Positions 11,515-24,327 of a DNA stretch of 64,000 nt are shown here, in pieces. The stretch's first letter is position 1. Each line of letters opens with the position of its first letter. This DNA is from Diphasiastrum complanatum. Its lineage: Eukaryota > Streptophyta > Lycopodiopsida > Lycopodiales > Lycopodiaceae. The stretch spans positions 42,143,862 to 42,207,861 of the forward strand of contig CM055110.1 of the NCBI GenBank assembly GCA_029204225.1. The letters are read 5' to 3'. A program made the translations under genes and the position numbers. The notes beneath the pieces were generated by a model. It worked only from the letters and a program-made list of their open reading frames with translations, was not told the origin of the DNA and ran no database searches.

Positions 11515-13220
11515 TTAGAGTTGAATGGGGTCAACAAAAAACAACTCCTCGTAATACCTCCGTAGACGACCACCATTGACGACAGTGTCTAGGAGTACTC
11601 CGCCAAGTGTTTGCAGCTGGACTGCACCATTAGGAAAGATTTTATTGATAATATATGGAACTTCACTCTTGAATTTCAATTTTCCGGGGTGCTTCTTAGA
11701 TGTATAAAGAAGCACCTGGTCACCTAAGTGTAAATCCTTGTTGCATAAGTGACGGTCATGCCAGGCCTTTTGGCGTCTTTTGCTAACTAGTTGTGCGTGA
11801 TAGGATATGAGTCTAGTTTCACCTAACTGGGCTAACATAAATAGCATGGTCTTTACTTATTGCTCAATTGTAGTTTTCTCACAGAGATCTATAGAGAAAG
11901 CTTCCATGACTCTTAAAGAAGGCACTAAGAATTCAACAGGCATTACTGCCTCTTGACCATACACGAGATGAAATGGGGTAACCCATCCTGTGGCCTTCTT
12001 GGGAGTTGTGCGGTATGTCCAGATAGCGGAGAAGAGTTTTGTTTCCCAATCAAAGCAACTGGTCTCTACTATCTTTGTCAATATCTTACAAATCGTCTTG
12101 TTAGTGGACTCTGCCTGGCCATTACACCTAGGATAGTACGGAGTACTTTTTCGGTGAACTACAAGGTAGTAGCGTAGCAAATTATCAATGACAACATTTA
12201 AGAAGTGCATGCCTCGGTCACTAACTAGCTCAATAGAACAACCAAAACACATCATAATGTTTTCATAAAGAAAATGCACAACAGTCTTCGCATTGGCGTC
12301 CTTTGTTGCCCGAGCCTCAACCCATTTAGTGGCATAATCTGTGGCTATTAGGATATAACGAGTTTGAGTGTATTTCGCTGCCGGGCTGATTGGCCCAACA
12401 AAGTCAATTCCCCATTTACGGAAGGCTTCGTCTTCTATAATGGGAGTCAAGGGTGTGAAGTCTGCTTTCGTATTTTTCTTGGCGCGTTGGTAGACATCAC
12501 ATGTTTTAATGATACCAAATGTGTCTTTAAATAATGATGGCCACCACAAGCCTGCTCGAAGGATAATCTTAGCTGTTGCTTCAGTAGAGAAGTGACCGTC
12601 GCCAGTTTCCTCATGAGCCCTCATGAGATATGATAGGTCGTCTTTCAGATTCATAAGCGCATCGTCGGATAATACCGTCAATGCCCCTTTTGTAAAGTTG
12701 TTCTGCTATAAGTTGAAAGGGTGCTACTTTAAGCAAAAAATTTATTTTTGCAACTGTATTCAAGCCTTTTTTGAGTCTACCTGTGGTTAGGAACTAAGTG
12801 ATTTTCTCATCCCATAAAGGTGTAGCATCAATATGAAAAAGACATGTATTAGGAAGTCGTCGTTGACTGGTGCAGTTGCCTTTTCAGCATTAGGAAGTCG
12901 GGAAGGGTGATCCGCCATGAAATGTTAAGTTCCTTTCCGAACGACTATGCGGAAAGTAAAATCCTCAAGTATTAATAACCGTCGGGCTATTTTTCCTGTT
13001 TTACAAGATTTATTAACAATATATAGCAGGGCTTGATGGTTTGTGTAGAAGGCAAAGGTCCAGGCCTACTAAATAATTTCTTAGTTGATGTACAACGTAG
13101 ACCATGCATGGCCAATGCTTCTCTCTCTGTTGTTGTATAGTTTACTTCAGCAGGCACCAGTTGCCTGCTCAAGAAACGTATTGGAAAATCTTTGCCATAC
13201 TTGCCCGGTTGTGCAAGAAG
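11515..13220 (-). pseudogene. Ty3/gypsy pol remnant (RNase H, integrase), Tat/Athila-like
   Basis: On the minus strand, 13172-12987 encodes an RNase H motif (SRQLVPAEVNYTTTEREALA). After a frameshift, ADHPSRLPN near 12920 marks the end of RNase H. 12681-11857 is the integrase: a degraded HHCC zinc region (second Cys of C-x2-C replaced by Tyr) and a core with WGIDFVGP, LVSDRG and CNGQAESTNK supplying the Asp, Asp and Glu. After a TAA, 11847-11515 gives the C-terminal domain ending NGGRLRRYYE, typical of Tat/Athila elements. The rest of pol and gag are missing. Confidence 0.9.
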
Positions 13221-13369
13221 ACCTCAAGTAAAACAGTTGGAGACCACCAAACATAGTATTGTGCAACATGGTGAATCAATCAATTTGGACAGAGAAAATG
13301 AAATTTTCATCACAGATCCTTGAAAACAATGCTAGTGAAGAAAATTTCAAGTGCCCTACAAACTTGTAG

Positions 13370-13765
13370 TTTTGACATCTAGGTTTGCCCTCTTCAAGTT
13401 AGATTCCTCATAACATGCTCTTTCAACAGTGAAGTAGGCGAACCCAGACTCTTAGCCAGTTTTTGTGGGAAACCTATTTTTAGAAAATCGCTAAATGGGC
13501 TCCCCACACGTGTGAAATCGAGATCTAGATTCGCCCCCTTGATATTTTGTACATCTCAACATTCTGGATCTACTGCCAAACATGCGAACCTAGATCCTCA
13601 GCCAAACTCCCAGAAACTGTTTTAAGTGATTTTCTGAGTTGAACTGAGTTTTTTGGTCATCTTTACCCATGTTTGAGTTCGCCACATGTGTGAATGACCT
13701 TATTTGAGTTCACCACTATCACCATTGGTCTTACAATGTCTGTTTTAGTCAATCTGATACCTGAC
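13370..13765. repeat. Second segment with alternating ATCTAGGTTCGC motifs
   Basis: ACATCTAGGTTTGCCC near 13376, GGCGAACCCAGACTC near 13437, GATCTAGATTCGCCC near 13511 and TGCGAACCTAGATCC near 13586 repeat the words found at 4.93-5.24 kb. A TATA-like CCTATACAAGG follows near 13797, then the gag-like remnant. I read it as LTR or leader sequence of the same retroelement family. Confidence 0.45.
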
Positions 13766-14013
13766 ATCTATGCTCCCCAAATTTGGAGGGGGGGCAGCCT
13801 ATACAAGGAGGTGGGAACACACTAAAACTCACATTTGCTAAAGAGATGCTGCCAAATTTTTTTAGAAAATTTTCAGCACTTCCAAGCATACCCCCCAACA
13901 TCCACAAAGGCCATCCACACGTTCTCAAAGCTCACTTGCTAAAATTAACAAGTTTTATTGCTCTTTTTAGCTTTGGATCTTACTATTTTAGGAAATTTAA
14001 GCAGTTTTGGGCT

Positions 14014-15420
14014 TAAACTTGCCACGATGGTGAAGGACGATAAGGAGACAAGCAAAGCCGCAATAGATCTCTTACTAGGCCAGCCAAGAAGATCAAACTC
14101 ACGCATGACTTAGATCCAGAATTCACCGTGGGAGCTGAAGATCTCACCCTACACACATCAAACGAGGAATTGATGGAGGAAAAGCCCACATTACCAGAAC
14201 TCCTCCCGGTGCCAAAGCCATACGAAGCCAAAAAGTGGTGGAAGTTGGGAGAGCCCCTCTTGAAGATCTGCGGATTCCAGGATTACTCTCCCCCATTATG
14301 CCAGTATACAACCATTGCACAACCAATCAAAATAAGCCACCCAAGGGGGCCAAGACATTCAAGAGCCAGAGATAGTCATCATCAATCAGGGATATGGGTC
14401 GCCACAACACACATATACAGTGTACCCGGATGGAGCCCACCCCCCGGATGTCTATGATAACAGCAGCCCAAGAAACACCCACCCAGGGTACTCCATTTAC
14501 TCCATTTGCAAACACTAGTACAAGTACCCGATCTTGGCAAGTCACCGGATGAGATTGATATCTCAGCGGCCAATGCTCTATCTCACGCCAAGGGTCTACT
14601 AAAAGATCTCAATTGGCTGCTAAGCTCCTGGCATTCCTCAAGGTGCTCCATCGGCCAGCACAAGCAAGGGGGACCAGTTAGAACCGGCCAGCACGCAAGG
14701 TTCCAACCCAACCGTGCTTGAATTTGATACCTCTTTTTCCATAGAGGACGTCCCCCAAGGTGACTTATCTGGGGCTGCAACCATGCGTGACACCCCATCT
14801 CCCAAAGACTCACGCTCACGGGAGCCTAGCAAAGGCACAACCACACCCAGTGCCAGGACCATCTTTAAGAAGCCGAAGTCTCTTGAGGAATCAATCCAAG
14901 AGTACGAGATGACTTTTCCAAAAGAAGATATGCGAGAGGGAGGGGGGGTACGTATTGTCGTGCTCTGGAGCCGAAATCAAGGGCAAAAGAAGCATATCAT
15001 AGAGCAACTAGCACCCCAACCCACATGGTGCAACGCCCTCTTTAAGGACGATAAAAAGATCTTGGCGAAATATTTCAGAATTCCCAGGTATTTGCGTGTG
15101 GACCCCCGCTACTTGCCCACCCTCGGACGAGAGGCATGGCCGGAACAGAAAGACACCAATACACCATAAAACCGGCCAATTATTCCAAACTCCAAGAGTT
15201 GTTTAAACAACCAAGCGAATTTCCAGTATGCCTTGGACCAATTCCACAACAAACACCACCTGTCAGTTGACCCAACGGTGCGTCAAGCAACACTCAACTG
15301 CAAGGAGCCTCAGTTCCCTCGAATTCCATTGGGATCGCTTCTTGGGTCCTTTGTTTTTCTCTAGTCTAAAATGCCAAGACCAACTCATGGTGGCCAGACT
15401 CTACTATCGCGCAGCATGAC
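14014..15420 (+). pseudogene. Second gag-like gypsy remnant
   Basis: Several overlapping broken frames run in one direction. Recognisable pieces are a Lys/Asp-rich start near 14029, a proline-rich YPDGAHPPDVYD near 14430, and the 151-residue open frame 14714-15169, which contains LEESIQEYEMTFPKE and YFRIPRYLRVDPRYLP. Then comes VDPTVRQATLNCKEPQFPRI at about 15268-15328, matched in the remnant at 6562-7270. No pol motif is present. I infer a gag-type protein. 13766-14013 shows only a TATA-like sequence. Confidence 0.45.
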
Positions 15421-15743
15421 GGCATCCCAGCATGCATCACTCGTGGAAGAGTGGCTCACATGTGTTTGGGCCGCTTAAAAATAATACAACTCCACAAGCC
15501 CAAGCTATGGAAGGCTATGGAAAGCTCATCCAAGAAATCCGAAAGCAAAACGAAGCGCTAGATGCCAAACAACAAGAAGCGCTCTTTAAATGACTTGCCA
15601 TGGAACTGGCAACCAATTAGCAACCCGAGTGTTGGGGTTGGAATACAAGGCCTAAGGGACATTTCAATGGAGCTCGAGAGAATTGAGGGAAAAAGCGCCT
15701 TGCAGGTAAAGAACTTATGTATATAACAATTTTTGTGTAATTA

Positions 15744-15848
15744 ATGGCCCAAGTATGGCATCATGCGTGTATAAGCCCATCTCGAAAAGGCCATCAGTAG
15801 CTAGTTACATTAGGCCCCAGTTCGGCATCATGCGAGTATAAGTCCAAC
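15744..15848. repeat. Imperfect direct duplication of about 36 bp
   Basis: GGCCCAAGTATGGCATCATG at 15744 is repeated in changed form at 15813, each followed by a CGTGTATAAG-like end. The spacing is 69 bp. Nothing coding is seen. From 15850 to 17445 there is no recognisable gene; the last part is presumably the 3' flank of the prolyl 4-hydroxylase gene. Confidence 0.5.
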
Positions 15849-17445
15849 TTACCACCTGCTCCTAGTGAATCTGGTAGACATAGCAATTCTAGTTTATCGA
15901 CTAAAGCATTCTTAAAGCACATAAAGAATATCATAAAAGTACTAAAAGAGACATCCTTAAAGAGACTGTATGTGAGTTAAAGAGACAATGTTATCTCAGA
16001 ACTTCCCTTCTGGTTGAGTGTTGTCAAACCCCAAACCTCAAGGAGAAGAAAGGAGTTAGTCAATTATTGGGGGACAACTATTTATAGTTACTTCATGCCA
16101 ACTATTAGGGCAAAAAGCAGATTAACTAGTTTAATACCATCTATACCTACATATTTGAAACCTTCAATGTATAGAACTATGGAGTCTATACACTTGCTAT
16201 CAATTATATTTGTGCGCATACAACAAGAAACACAAGACACCACTAACGTTTCATGGCATAGACTACCTCTTTACACGGGTTTCATGGAATTTGTCATTTT
16301 AATTAGCAACTCTGATCTGATGTAAACGAACTAGAAGTCTCACATCATCAACTCCATCGATGACGTCAACCAAATGCTATGACATCCCTACTCACTTTGT
16401 TGGTGCACAAGAGTAGGGATAGGTCACAAGCACAAACATGTTGACATCAGCTTTAAACAATCTATTCAGCGACCAATGTACTGAGATTCTATCACATTTC
16501 CAAAGCAAACTTAGTTATGACGAAGGCTAACACTACAGGGCCAAGCTATAATGGTCACACTTCAGGTAAGTCATGTTCTTCACCCATAAATGTCTGCAAA
16601 AGTCACTCAAAATTGTATATTGTTATGCTCACTTCAGAAAAGCAGATGGTAAACCTTACATTGACGTTCTTTTAGTCAATGCAAGTGGATGTTTATTTGT
16701 CAGAAGGCACCAATGATGCTTAAGAGACATGGAGGATGTTGACGTTTTTGAAAAGGATCATTTGCTTTCCTGCCACCCAGTGACCAGGCGTCTACCATTA
16801 ATTATTTCTATTTCAGCCAATGCCCATTTCAAGAGGTGAGTACAGCAAAATCAGTATTGCGAAAAGCTACGCAATGCAACTTTTGCATTCATCCCGTTTG
16901 CAACCCCATGTGTCAGATAACTGCACAGCACTTGATCCTTGCACGAGGCATAACTCATTTGACCAAGCATAAACAGCTGAATATTGAATGTTACGAGGTA
17001 TCATGAATGCTGAGCAAGCACAGTCCTGTATTTGAATACACTTAATTGTCTACAAGAGCATCCAAAACATGAAGCCAACTTTTTTGCAAAGAAAAACAAG
17101 GATATAATAGATATTTGTAAGCTCATATCTATAATAAACTAACAGCGAAAACTGCAGTTTCTTTGTATTGTTTACCGTTACGTATAAACAACCCAAACCC
17201 AAATTCTAGTCAATCTTGTGGAACATGTTCTGCTTCACAAGAAACTTAAATAAGCTCAAGTGCCAAAAGTATCATGATGTTCTAATACAACAAAAAGATA
17301 ATAAAGTGCAGATCTACTGCAAAATCTTGTATATGTCTGGGTAGGTGGCGAATGTATTACGTTGCAGACTCACTACCATTCACATGGCATCTAATGTTCA
17401 TGTAAACTGACAACCCACAGGACAAATAATGCTAACTGATTGGTT

Positions 17446-20400
17446 TCACGTAGTCTGCAGATTGGTTTCACAAACTTTGCAGCTTTTACGACATGAACCG
17501 GGCCATTCTGGAGTCCCAACCATGTAAGCAGGATTCTTGGTGCATTCCCCAACAGCTGCCCACTCTCCACATTGATGATGACCATCCTCACAAACATGTG
17601 TATTCGATTTTGGCTTTTCAAAAGAGGCCACATGTATCCACTTGGTGGCAGACCATTTTTCTCCCTCTATGACTGGACACCCAGAGTGAAGGCTGGACTC
17701 ATCAGGAGTGGCATTTGGAAACAAGCTGAAGAAGAGTAAAGCATCACCTTTTCTTGGTTTCACTGCATAAATGTGAGCATAAAATTTGGATGACTCCTAT
17801 TTACATCGAACATTATATGCAATCAAGTACAAAAAGCGCCTAGTACCACATTCAACATGGTCTTCCTATATAGGTTATACCTGCAACGCCCCTCTTGCCG
17901 CAGTCTGACCAAGAATCGTCCTTGTATTGACTGTCTTCCTAACCTTGCAAGAAAAAGAGTAGCCAATGAAGCAAAATATTTGTGCACGAATATCATCAGT
18001 GACCAAAAAAGTAATCCCAGCAACTATGTTAAAAACCTACTCATTTCTAGAAGCTCCCAAATGCTAAATGCCTGCACAAGAAAAGTGAGAACCCCAAAAG
18101 AAACATCCTATATGTTATGCAAGCTGATTGGAGAAGAGTTGATGGCAGGTACCGTTGATGCTGGAAAGACAGTTTCCCCACCCTTCACTACATTTGAAAG
18201 ATACATCAACACGGTCGCAATTCGATGTCCACCAAGGGCTTGATTTAGCTTGTCATGAAAATAATCATAATGTGGTTCATACTTCTCCCCATGCTGGTAT
18301 TTTAGCACTTGGATTGCCTCCCCATTTTCTAGAGTGAAAAGCATAAATGATGAGAAAAGCTTTCGCCATTGACTGTGCTTAGATTAGAAGAGCAATGACG
18401 CAAGGTGCATTCACACGAAAACTTACAACTGAAAACAATTAAAACGCGCCTAGCCTGTATAAATTTGAATCGCCTATGATCCATATGACCTCAAGAACAA
18501 CATGAAGACACAATAAACTAAGTGTTAAACTTTTTCACATGTTCACACAAGCTGGTATGGACAACTTTTCAAACACCAGGATGATTAATTTGGCATTTGT
18601 TCATGAATCACATGATCATCGCATCAAAAAGGATAAACTTTGTGAAAAGGCACAACTATTTTCAAATAAGAGCAAGCAAACATTACACGCAATAGATTAT
18701 TCCATCTAGGACAACTTTGTGAAACACGACGGATCAGCATCCATGCCCAACAAGTCCACAAACATGATATATATTTGTTCACATGCTGAAAAAAATACCT
18801 TTTGGAAAGAAGGTCCATGCAGCAATCTTATCCTCAATCCTCGCCACAACTTCATCCTGCAATGGTGAATATAGACAAACATCCAAAATGGACTTACAAC
18901 CGCATAAACAATCTTTTGATTCTGAAATCAATTTTGTGGTAACTAAGTTACTAACATAAAAAGTACATTTCTTTTATCCATCCTCTGATTCTTGGGAGTC
19001 TTAAGTCTAGAGTTAGATAAAATAATTGTAAAAAGAGCACGTTGAAGTTGATGCTCACTTTAGTCTAAGTTGGCTTTATCAAAGGGTATTAATCAATGAT
19101 TCAGATCCCTAATATCTGCAGCACTTAATTATTGATATGGAAGTGATTATTGAAGCGCTAGAAGTGGTACAAGTTCCTGAAATGGTATACACAAGACAAA
19201 AGTAAGGAGAAATACCATAATCGTGTATTTGAGTTGGTATTGGCCCTGAATATTACATAGAGGGCATCACTGCGCATGTCTAGTAGCTATGAAGAGTTGA
19301 AGTCTCTTATGTGCTGGGTCTATTGAAGCCCCCACCTCCAGTCATGATATTGGTGAGATATTGAGCTTTTACCTAATACTGTGTTTCTTGACTATGAACT
19401 GTGTGTGTGTGTGTGTGTGTTAGTTAGGGTTTTCAAAATTTCATGTATGCTATTTCTAATGATGCAATCTAGTTGATCTAATTCCTCATGCTTGTGGAGA
19501 TCTGTTGTGTGAGCTTTCTAGAAAGCATATGGTTAGCACGGCATTCCCTTCAATAGCAGCATCCATAACATCTTCTTTAAAGGCATCAGCAAACATCACT
19601 AGCGTCTTGAGGCATATCCAGTTGACTTTGCTCAACCTCAAAATTTTTTTATTGAACATGTACTCTTGCCTTTGAAGGTACGATCAGAAACATAATGTGA
19701 CAGTGATCACCTTTAACTTCAAAGAGACATAGACAATGACAAATGTCCTTTTCAAAATAAATGCTAAAACATATGACTGTACTTTCGAAAAGTAGCCAAG
19801 CTGTTTTCAAGTGGAAATAGAGATGCATAAGTACCTGGCCTTTACTCAGAAACATCCCCGAGCTTGTACGAATTTCACTCAAGACGCTCTTGCCGGAATC
19901 ATTGTCTGCCACCATTGACTTTTGAAGCTTATCTTTGGCCTAGCGACACAACTTATTAAAAGTCCTGAAACTTCTACAGTGATTCATTGATGCAATATTA
20001 TCACTTGTCGATTAAAACCCATCATCTTTTATCACAAACTCCGGATAAAAATACCTAGTGCCATAGATGACCAACCAAAGGACCTTTCTCACTCGTATAC
20101 TTATCAAATCTGCCTAAGTTACAAATTAAGATTCTCACAAACCCTCGTGGACATTCTGAATGCTCAACCTTTCACAACAATTTATTTCATAAATAAAGAG
20201 CTTCTACAACATTCACGAGAATCGGTGTAGCTCACCAAACGAATAAGGTGGTCGCATTCTTCATCAGTCAGAAATCCTTTGTAAAGAAATGCTCTGTTTA
20301 AGCCCGAAAAAGTAGTAAGGATGGACAGTGATAAGCGAGTATGGAGCATTCAACGTTAGATTCTGAATTTCAATAACAATAACAAGCTTCTTACTCTATT

Positions 20401-20951
20401 AGGGCTAGAGCCCAGTTTAGCCTCTCACCGGGGGTTCCAGGAAAGTTGAGTCACTCTAGAAGGATCTATGGCCACCCCCAGGGTTTGTGCTGTTCTTGAT
20501 AAATCTATGCCGGTCTTTGATTTCACAGAGTGCCTGCATAACAAGGATCAACGCTCACTCCTCCAAACAACTGGGAACAAATGTCTTCCCACACAGACAA
20601 TTCAACCACCAAATTCGAAACATAAAAAGCTTTTCCATACCCTAATCCTGGCAATTCCAACAAGACCATTTAAAAACATCTCATCTAATTGCAAACTAGT
20701 GAATGCATATACTATTTTATGGAGATTTTCTTAGAGTTTCCTGTAAGGCTGCTATCTTCGAAATCGCAATTCAGATCATAGGTTGTTGAATTCCCGTTAG
20801 CAAGCCCTAATCAAAATTGCAAAGAAAGAAAAAACGGTTACGTTTCGCCCATCCATCCAGGGAATTCCTCCAGGGACGAGCATGCCGTGAGCGCTATTAT
20901 GTAGGATGGCAGCAACACCAACAGCAGCAGAAAAACCAGAGACTCCATCAT
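17446..20951 (-). CDS. Prolyl 4-hydroxylase (P4H), complete, eight exons
   Basis: It hydroxylates peptidyl proline using Fe(II), 2-oxoglutarate, O2 and ascorbate; plant members modify extensins, arabinogalactan proteins and similar proteins in the ER/Golgi. Exons in transcript order: 20951-20842, 20533-20429, 20293-20236, 19939-19835, 18856-18799, 18328-18153, 17938-17881, 17762-17446. All introns are GT-AG and all phases fit, giving 328 residues with no stop. Residues 5-22 form a hydrophobic signal-anchor. The catalytic domain begins near SWNPRAFLYKGFLTDEECDH. The iron ligands are His165 and Asp167 (EPHYDYF) and His249; Lys259 should bind 2-oxoglutarate. Six cysteines (281, 288, 297, 314, 318, 321) form a C-terminal ShK-type domain. 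The start is the first of two adjacent ATGs and gives the signal-anchor. The gene looks functional. Confidence 0.95.
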
Positions 20952-21017
20952 TGTCGTCCGCTCCACACCAGCGCCAATACCATACTATAAATGCACCAGA
21001 AAAACATAAAACAAAGG

Positions 21018-21020
<3 letters not shown>

Positions 21021-21061
<41 letters not shown>
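21021..21061. repeat. (GA)20 microsatellite upstream of the prolyl 4-hydroxylase gene
   Basis: A pure dinucleotide run 70 bp upstream of the ATG. On the coding strand it is (CT)n, as often found in plant promoters and 5' untranslated regions. It probably lies in or just before the 5' leader. Confidence 0.95.
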
Positions 21062-21064
<3 letters not shown>

Positions 21065-21280
21065 GAGGGAATGTTTTAAGAATATTTCTTTCATTTCGAG
21101 AGGTTGGCTGTGAACTTCAAAGGTTAAAAAATTAACCTTGAGAGGCCCAAGCTGGAAAAACATGCCCAATTAAATGATGACATATAGGTAGAAGGTACCA
21201 CTTTACCTCCTACATGTGGCTTGGCCTCACACTTTTGAAGGCTGTCACCAAAGGCAACCACCATGGCAACCTTCCTCATA

Positions 21281-21345
21281 TGGAGAGAGAGGGAGAGAGA
21301 GAGAGAGAATTGTTTTTTTTTTTTTTTTGGGGGGGGGGGGGAGGG
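21281..21345. repeat. Compound low-complexity tract: (GA)n, poly-T, poly-G
   Basis: Short GAGA runs are followed by about 18 T and then about 13 G. A T-to-G homopolymer junction of this kind is also prone to sequencing error. 21345-21930 has short open frames on the minus strand but no protein family that I recognise. Confidence 0.9.
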
Positions 21346-21931
21346 AGGGGCATATATTTAAAGGTTGATTATTGTCGTGCCACTTGAGGAGGCAGCCTCC
21401 CATTGGCCAAAGAAGCAAGCTGGCCTCCATGACCGCAAGAGTTAGGAATGGGATCAACATATTCCACACCACCACTGGACTGACAAGTGGAAAGCTCCGA
21501 ACAATCTAATGGTGAAGAATAAATCATAGCATCTAAGGAGACAGTGGTATCATCCATCTTCACCCTTAGATCGCTACACCACCACTGCAAAATATGTTGA
21601 TCTAAAGGAAAGTATCTCACCAGTACATATGGAAGGGCTTCTTCCTCTAAGAGATCGGGAAAAAAAAAGGAGAAAAGATAGTTTCAAGCCTCATTTTTGG
21701 AGATGGCCTTGATTGTCAAGTGTCAAAACAGACAGTAAAACTAGGTCGCCTTTCCTTTGGAAGAAGTATATCATGATGGATGAGCTTATCGGTAGACGAG
21801 ATTTGGAAGAGAGTGACTCCATCACACATGAAAACATAATGAGCTTATTTGTCACCTTGACTTGAGGATGCACACATAGCCCCATCATCATCCAATAGTG
21901 TTGTGGAAGATTATAAAATGGCATTTCATGT

Positions 21932-21975
21932 TGTCTTCTACACCATTTGATGATGTCTTCTACACCATTTGATGA
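21932..21975. repeat. Perfect 22-bp tandem duplication
   Basis: A 22-bp unit beginning TGTCTTCTACACC occurs twice in direct succession with no mismatch. It lies in a frame on the minus strand (21691-22086) that I do not recognise. The stretch 22090-23340 has nothing recognisable. Confidence 0.9.
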
Positions 21976-23339
21976 GGGTGGGGATCTGCCCACGGTGATG
22001 AATACACTCAACCATTTAAAAGGGTCTATTACTACTATTGCAATCGCTAGTTGAAAACATGTTGCTCCCTCGTTATTTGTGAGCACCTACAATGAGCGTG
22101 TCAAGGTCAACCTTTACACAAAAGATTGCTGAAAGCATGCCAAGGGACCCATGCTCAAACAATATGTGTTGACTTTCTCATGTTTCTCATGGTAGCCCAA
22201 TTTTTTTTGTTCCCAAGCACTTTCCAATTTCTATTTAAATTTGAGTAGAAACATTTGAACTTTATTTTATTTCGAGTTTCCAGATTGTTGGCTAAAGTTG
22301 CAGGTACAAATTAGTCAATGGTTGTAGGACTTTGTCAATTCTTTGAGAGCATTGACCAAGACGATTGTGGAAGTTTGATTGGGTGTTGCAAGTCATTGGA
22401 ATTTTGAAATGTAGCATAATATCAACTTTTTTGGGTACAAAGCACATTAATGAGCACCTACTTCGGGCCATTTCACACTACACTGCTTGGCAAGTCCAAA
22501 TTCAAAATGGAGCTTCATGGCAAAGACCCATTGCCACGCAAGGGCAACTCAAACCCATTTTTTGGGCCAAGCAATGTCCCCTAGCATGTTAGCTGCATTT
22601 TGAAGTCTTCTCAACCCTTCACACCCCATACTCCCTTCCAAGAATGCATTTTAATTCTAACATTTCCAATTGAAAGGTGATTGCTTAAAAACAACCCTTA
22701 GAGCACCCTTCAATCTTTTAACATGAAACTTTATACCTGCATTTTAGAACACAGGACCTTAAATAAAATGGACTAATGATATGTCAAGATTCAAATGGGC
22801 CAATCAAGTTGGGCCCTTAATTTAACACTTGCCAACCAAATGTGAAAGGGGGGTGGTCCATGCCTAGCAACTCACTCGCAAAGATTCAAAAAATGAGTAG
22901 CAAGTGAAAGGGCCAAGCAAAGGGACTTGCCCCTAAAGTGAAACCACCCTTAAAGGAGCTTGCTAAATTACCATCGATTATTATGACTCATGAGTTCTCT
23001 AATTTTAGGCCTTGCCTTACTTTGAAAATGCAAGTCAATACTATGTGTTTAGGATAGTCAAATAAGATTGTAAACAGTTAACGTAACCAAAAGTGCTTAG
23101 AACTGTAATTTGTGACTATGACATTTACTCATAATTATCCATTCTTTTTGAAGCTTTGTATTGTGAAAAACATAGGGCCTTGGCATTTTGCTAGTTTTGC
23201 AAGTTTATTTCTTGCCATGACTCAACAAAAAGATAGCACATGGTGTGCTACATATTTTTATGCTATTACTTCAATGTTTATTATTAAGAATGCGATTTGG
23301 TACGTAGTTAAAAATCTCACAGAGTAAAAGAAAAATTCA

Positions 23340-23580
23340 ATTTTTTTTTTTGTAGCCTCCAAAGATAGCACGCCGGCGTGCTAGGCTAGACCGTTTGAAA
23401 TTAATTTTTTTTGGTGGCGGAATCCTATAGCACGCCGGCGTGCTATTTGATTCTGCCTCAAAAAAAAAAATTCTTGTTTAATTTAGCAGGCCCATGTGCT
23501 ATCTTTGAAGGTTGCCAAAAAAAAATCTAGCTGATTTGCTTAGCACATCGGGGTGCTATGTTCGGAAGCTGAAAGTCCCC
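23340..23580. repeat. Cluster of four 18-bp palindromes in a foldback segment
   Basis: TAGCACGCCGGCGTGCTA, a perfect palindrome, occurs at 23366-23383 and 23428-23445. Degenerate versions lie at 23484-23501 and 23541-23558, giving a 56-62 bp spacing. The flanks are also inverted: poly-T plus GGTGGCGGAATCC before the second copy pairs with GATTCTGCCTC plus poly-A after it, and CTCCAAAGA before the first copy pairs with TCTTTGAAGG after the third. This is a nested foldback structure, perhaps a MITE or a hairpin-RNA source. Confidence 0.85.
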
Positions 23581-24288
23581 ACTGTAGAAAGCGCCCTCCT
23601 ACAAGCCTGGCTGTCCAAAAAGACTCAAATTTTTTTGGTGTGCTATGTTTTTACTTAAAATTTGGTTCTCAGATGTGTCAAAATACGTTTTTTATTTTAT
23701 AAAACCTATAATGTATCCTCAAAAATATGATGGAATACCTTAAAAATAGATAATGTTCATTATAATGATGGTTTGATACATGAATCATCACAGAGCACAA
23801 TTTGGTACTCCCATTATCACATAGACTATATAATTTATTTTACATGAGAAAGTTAGATGGTTGTAAATGATTCACATGATACAGTGGCTCAAGCTATGGT
23901 GTCCAAGCCTTTTGTGGTATTGGAAAGTGAAAAGGCAATTTTAATGCATAGCAAAAAAGAAAAAAAAAATTAAAAGTGGACACAATACCATAGAAGAAAG
24001 ACGTGCTAGAGATTGTCATGACACCTATCAAGAGACATTGAGAGAATTATTAGTAGTAAAGAGTGGAGACAAACAATGTCACTTCGAAAGTTGTCTCACA
24101 TTGAAATACATTGAAATTTTTACATCTAGTTAGTATCTTCTTGTGATTACAAATAAAATGAAGTTAATATTATATGGCATGCCATGTGCTACATAATCGA
24201 TGAACCATGGGTAGAATGAAACTCGCAAAACTTGAAAAAAAAATTATTCATAGATTGTCAAAACCCAAAAACATAGATCTATATATAA

Positions 24289-24290
<2 letters not shown>

Positions 24291-24326
<36 letters not shown>
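24291..24326. repeat. (GT)18 microsatellite
   Basis: A pure GT run. Around it, 23600-25180 is AT-rich with no open frame of note and no recognised repeat family. Confidence 0.95.

Positions 24327-24327
<1 letters not shown>

Noticed and set aside
23340-23580. CRISPR-like array from evenly spaced 18-bp repeats
   Set aside because: The repeats are perfect palindromes in plant DNA, only four in number, with inverted poly-T/A flanks and no cas genes.
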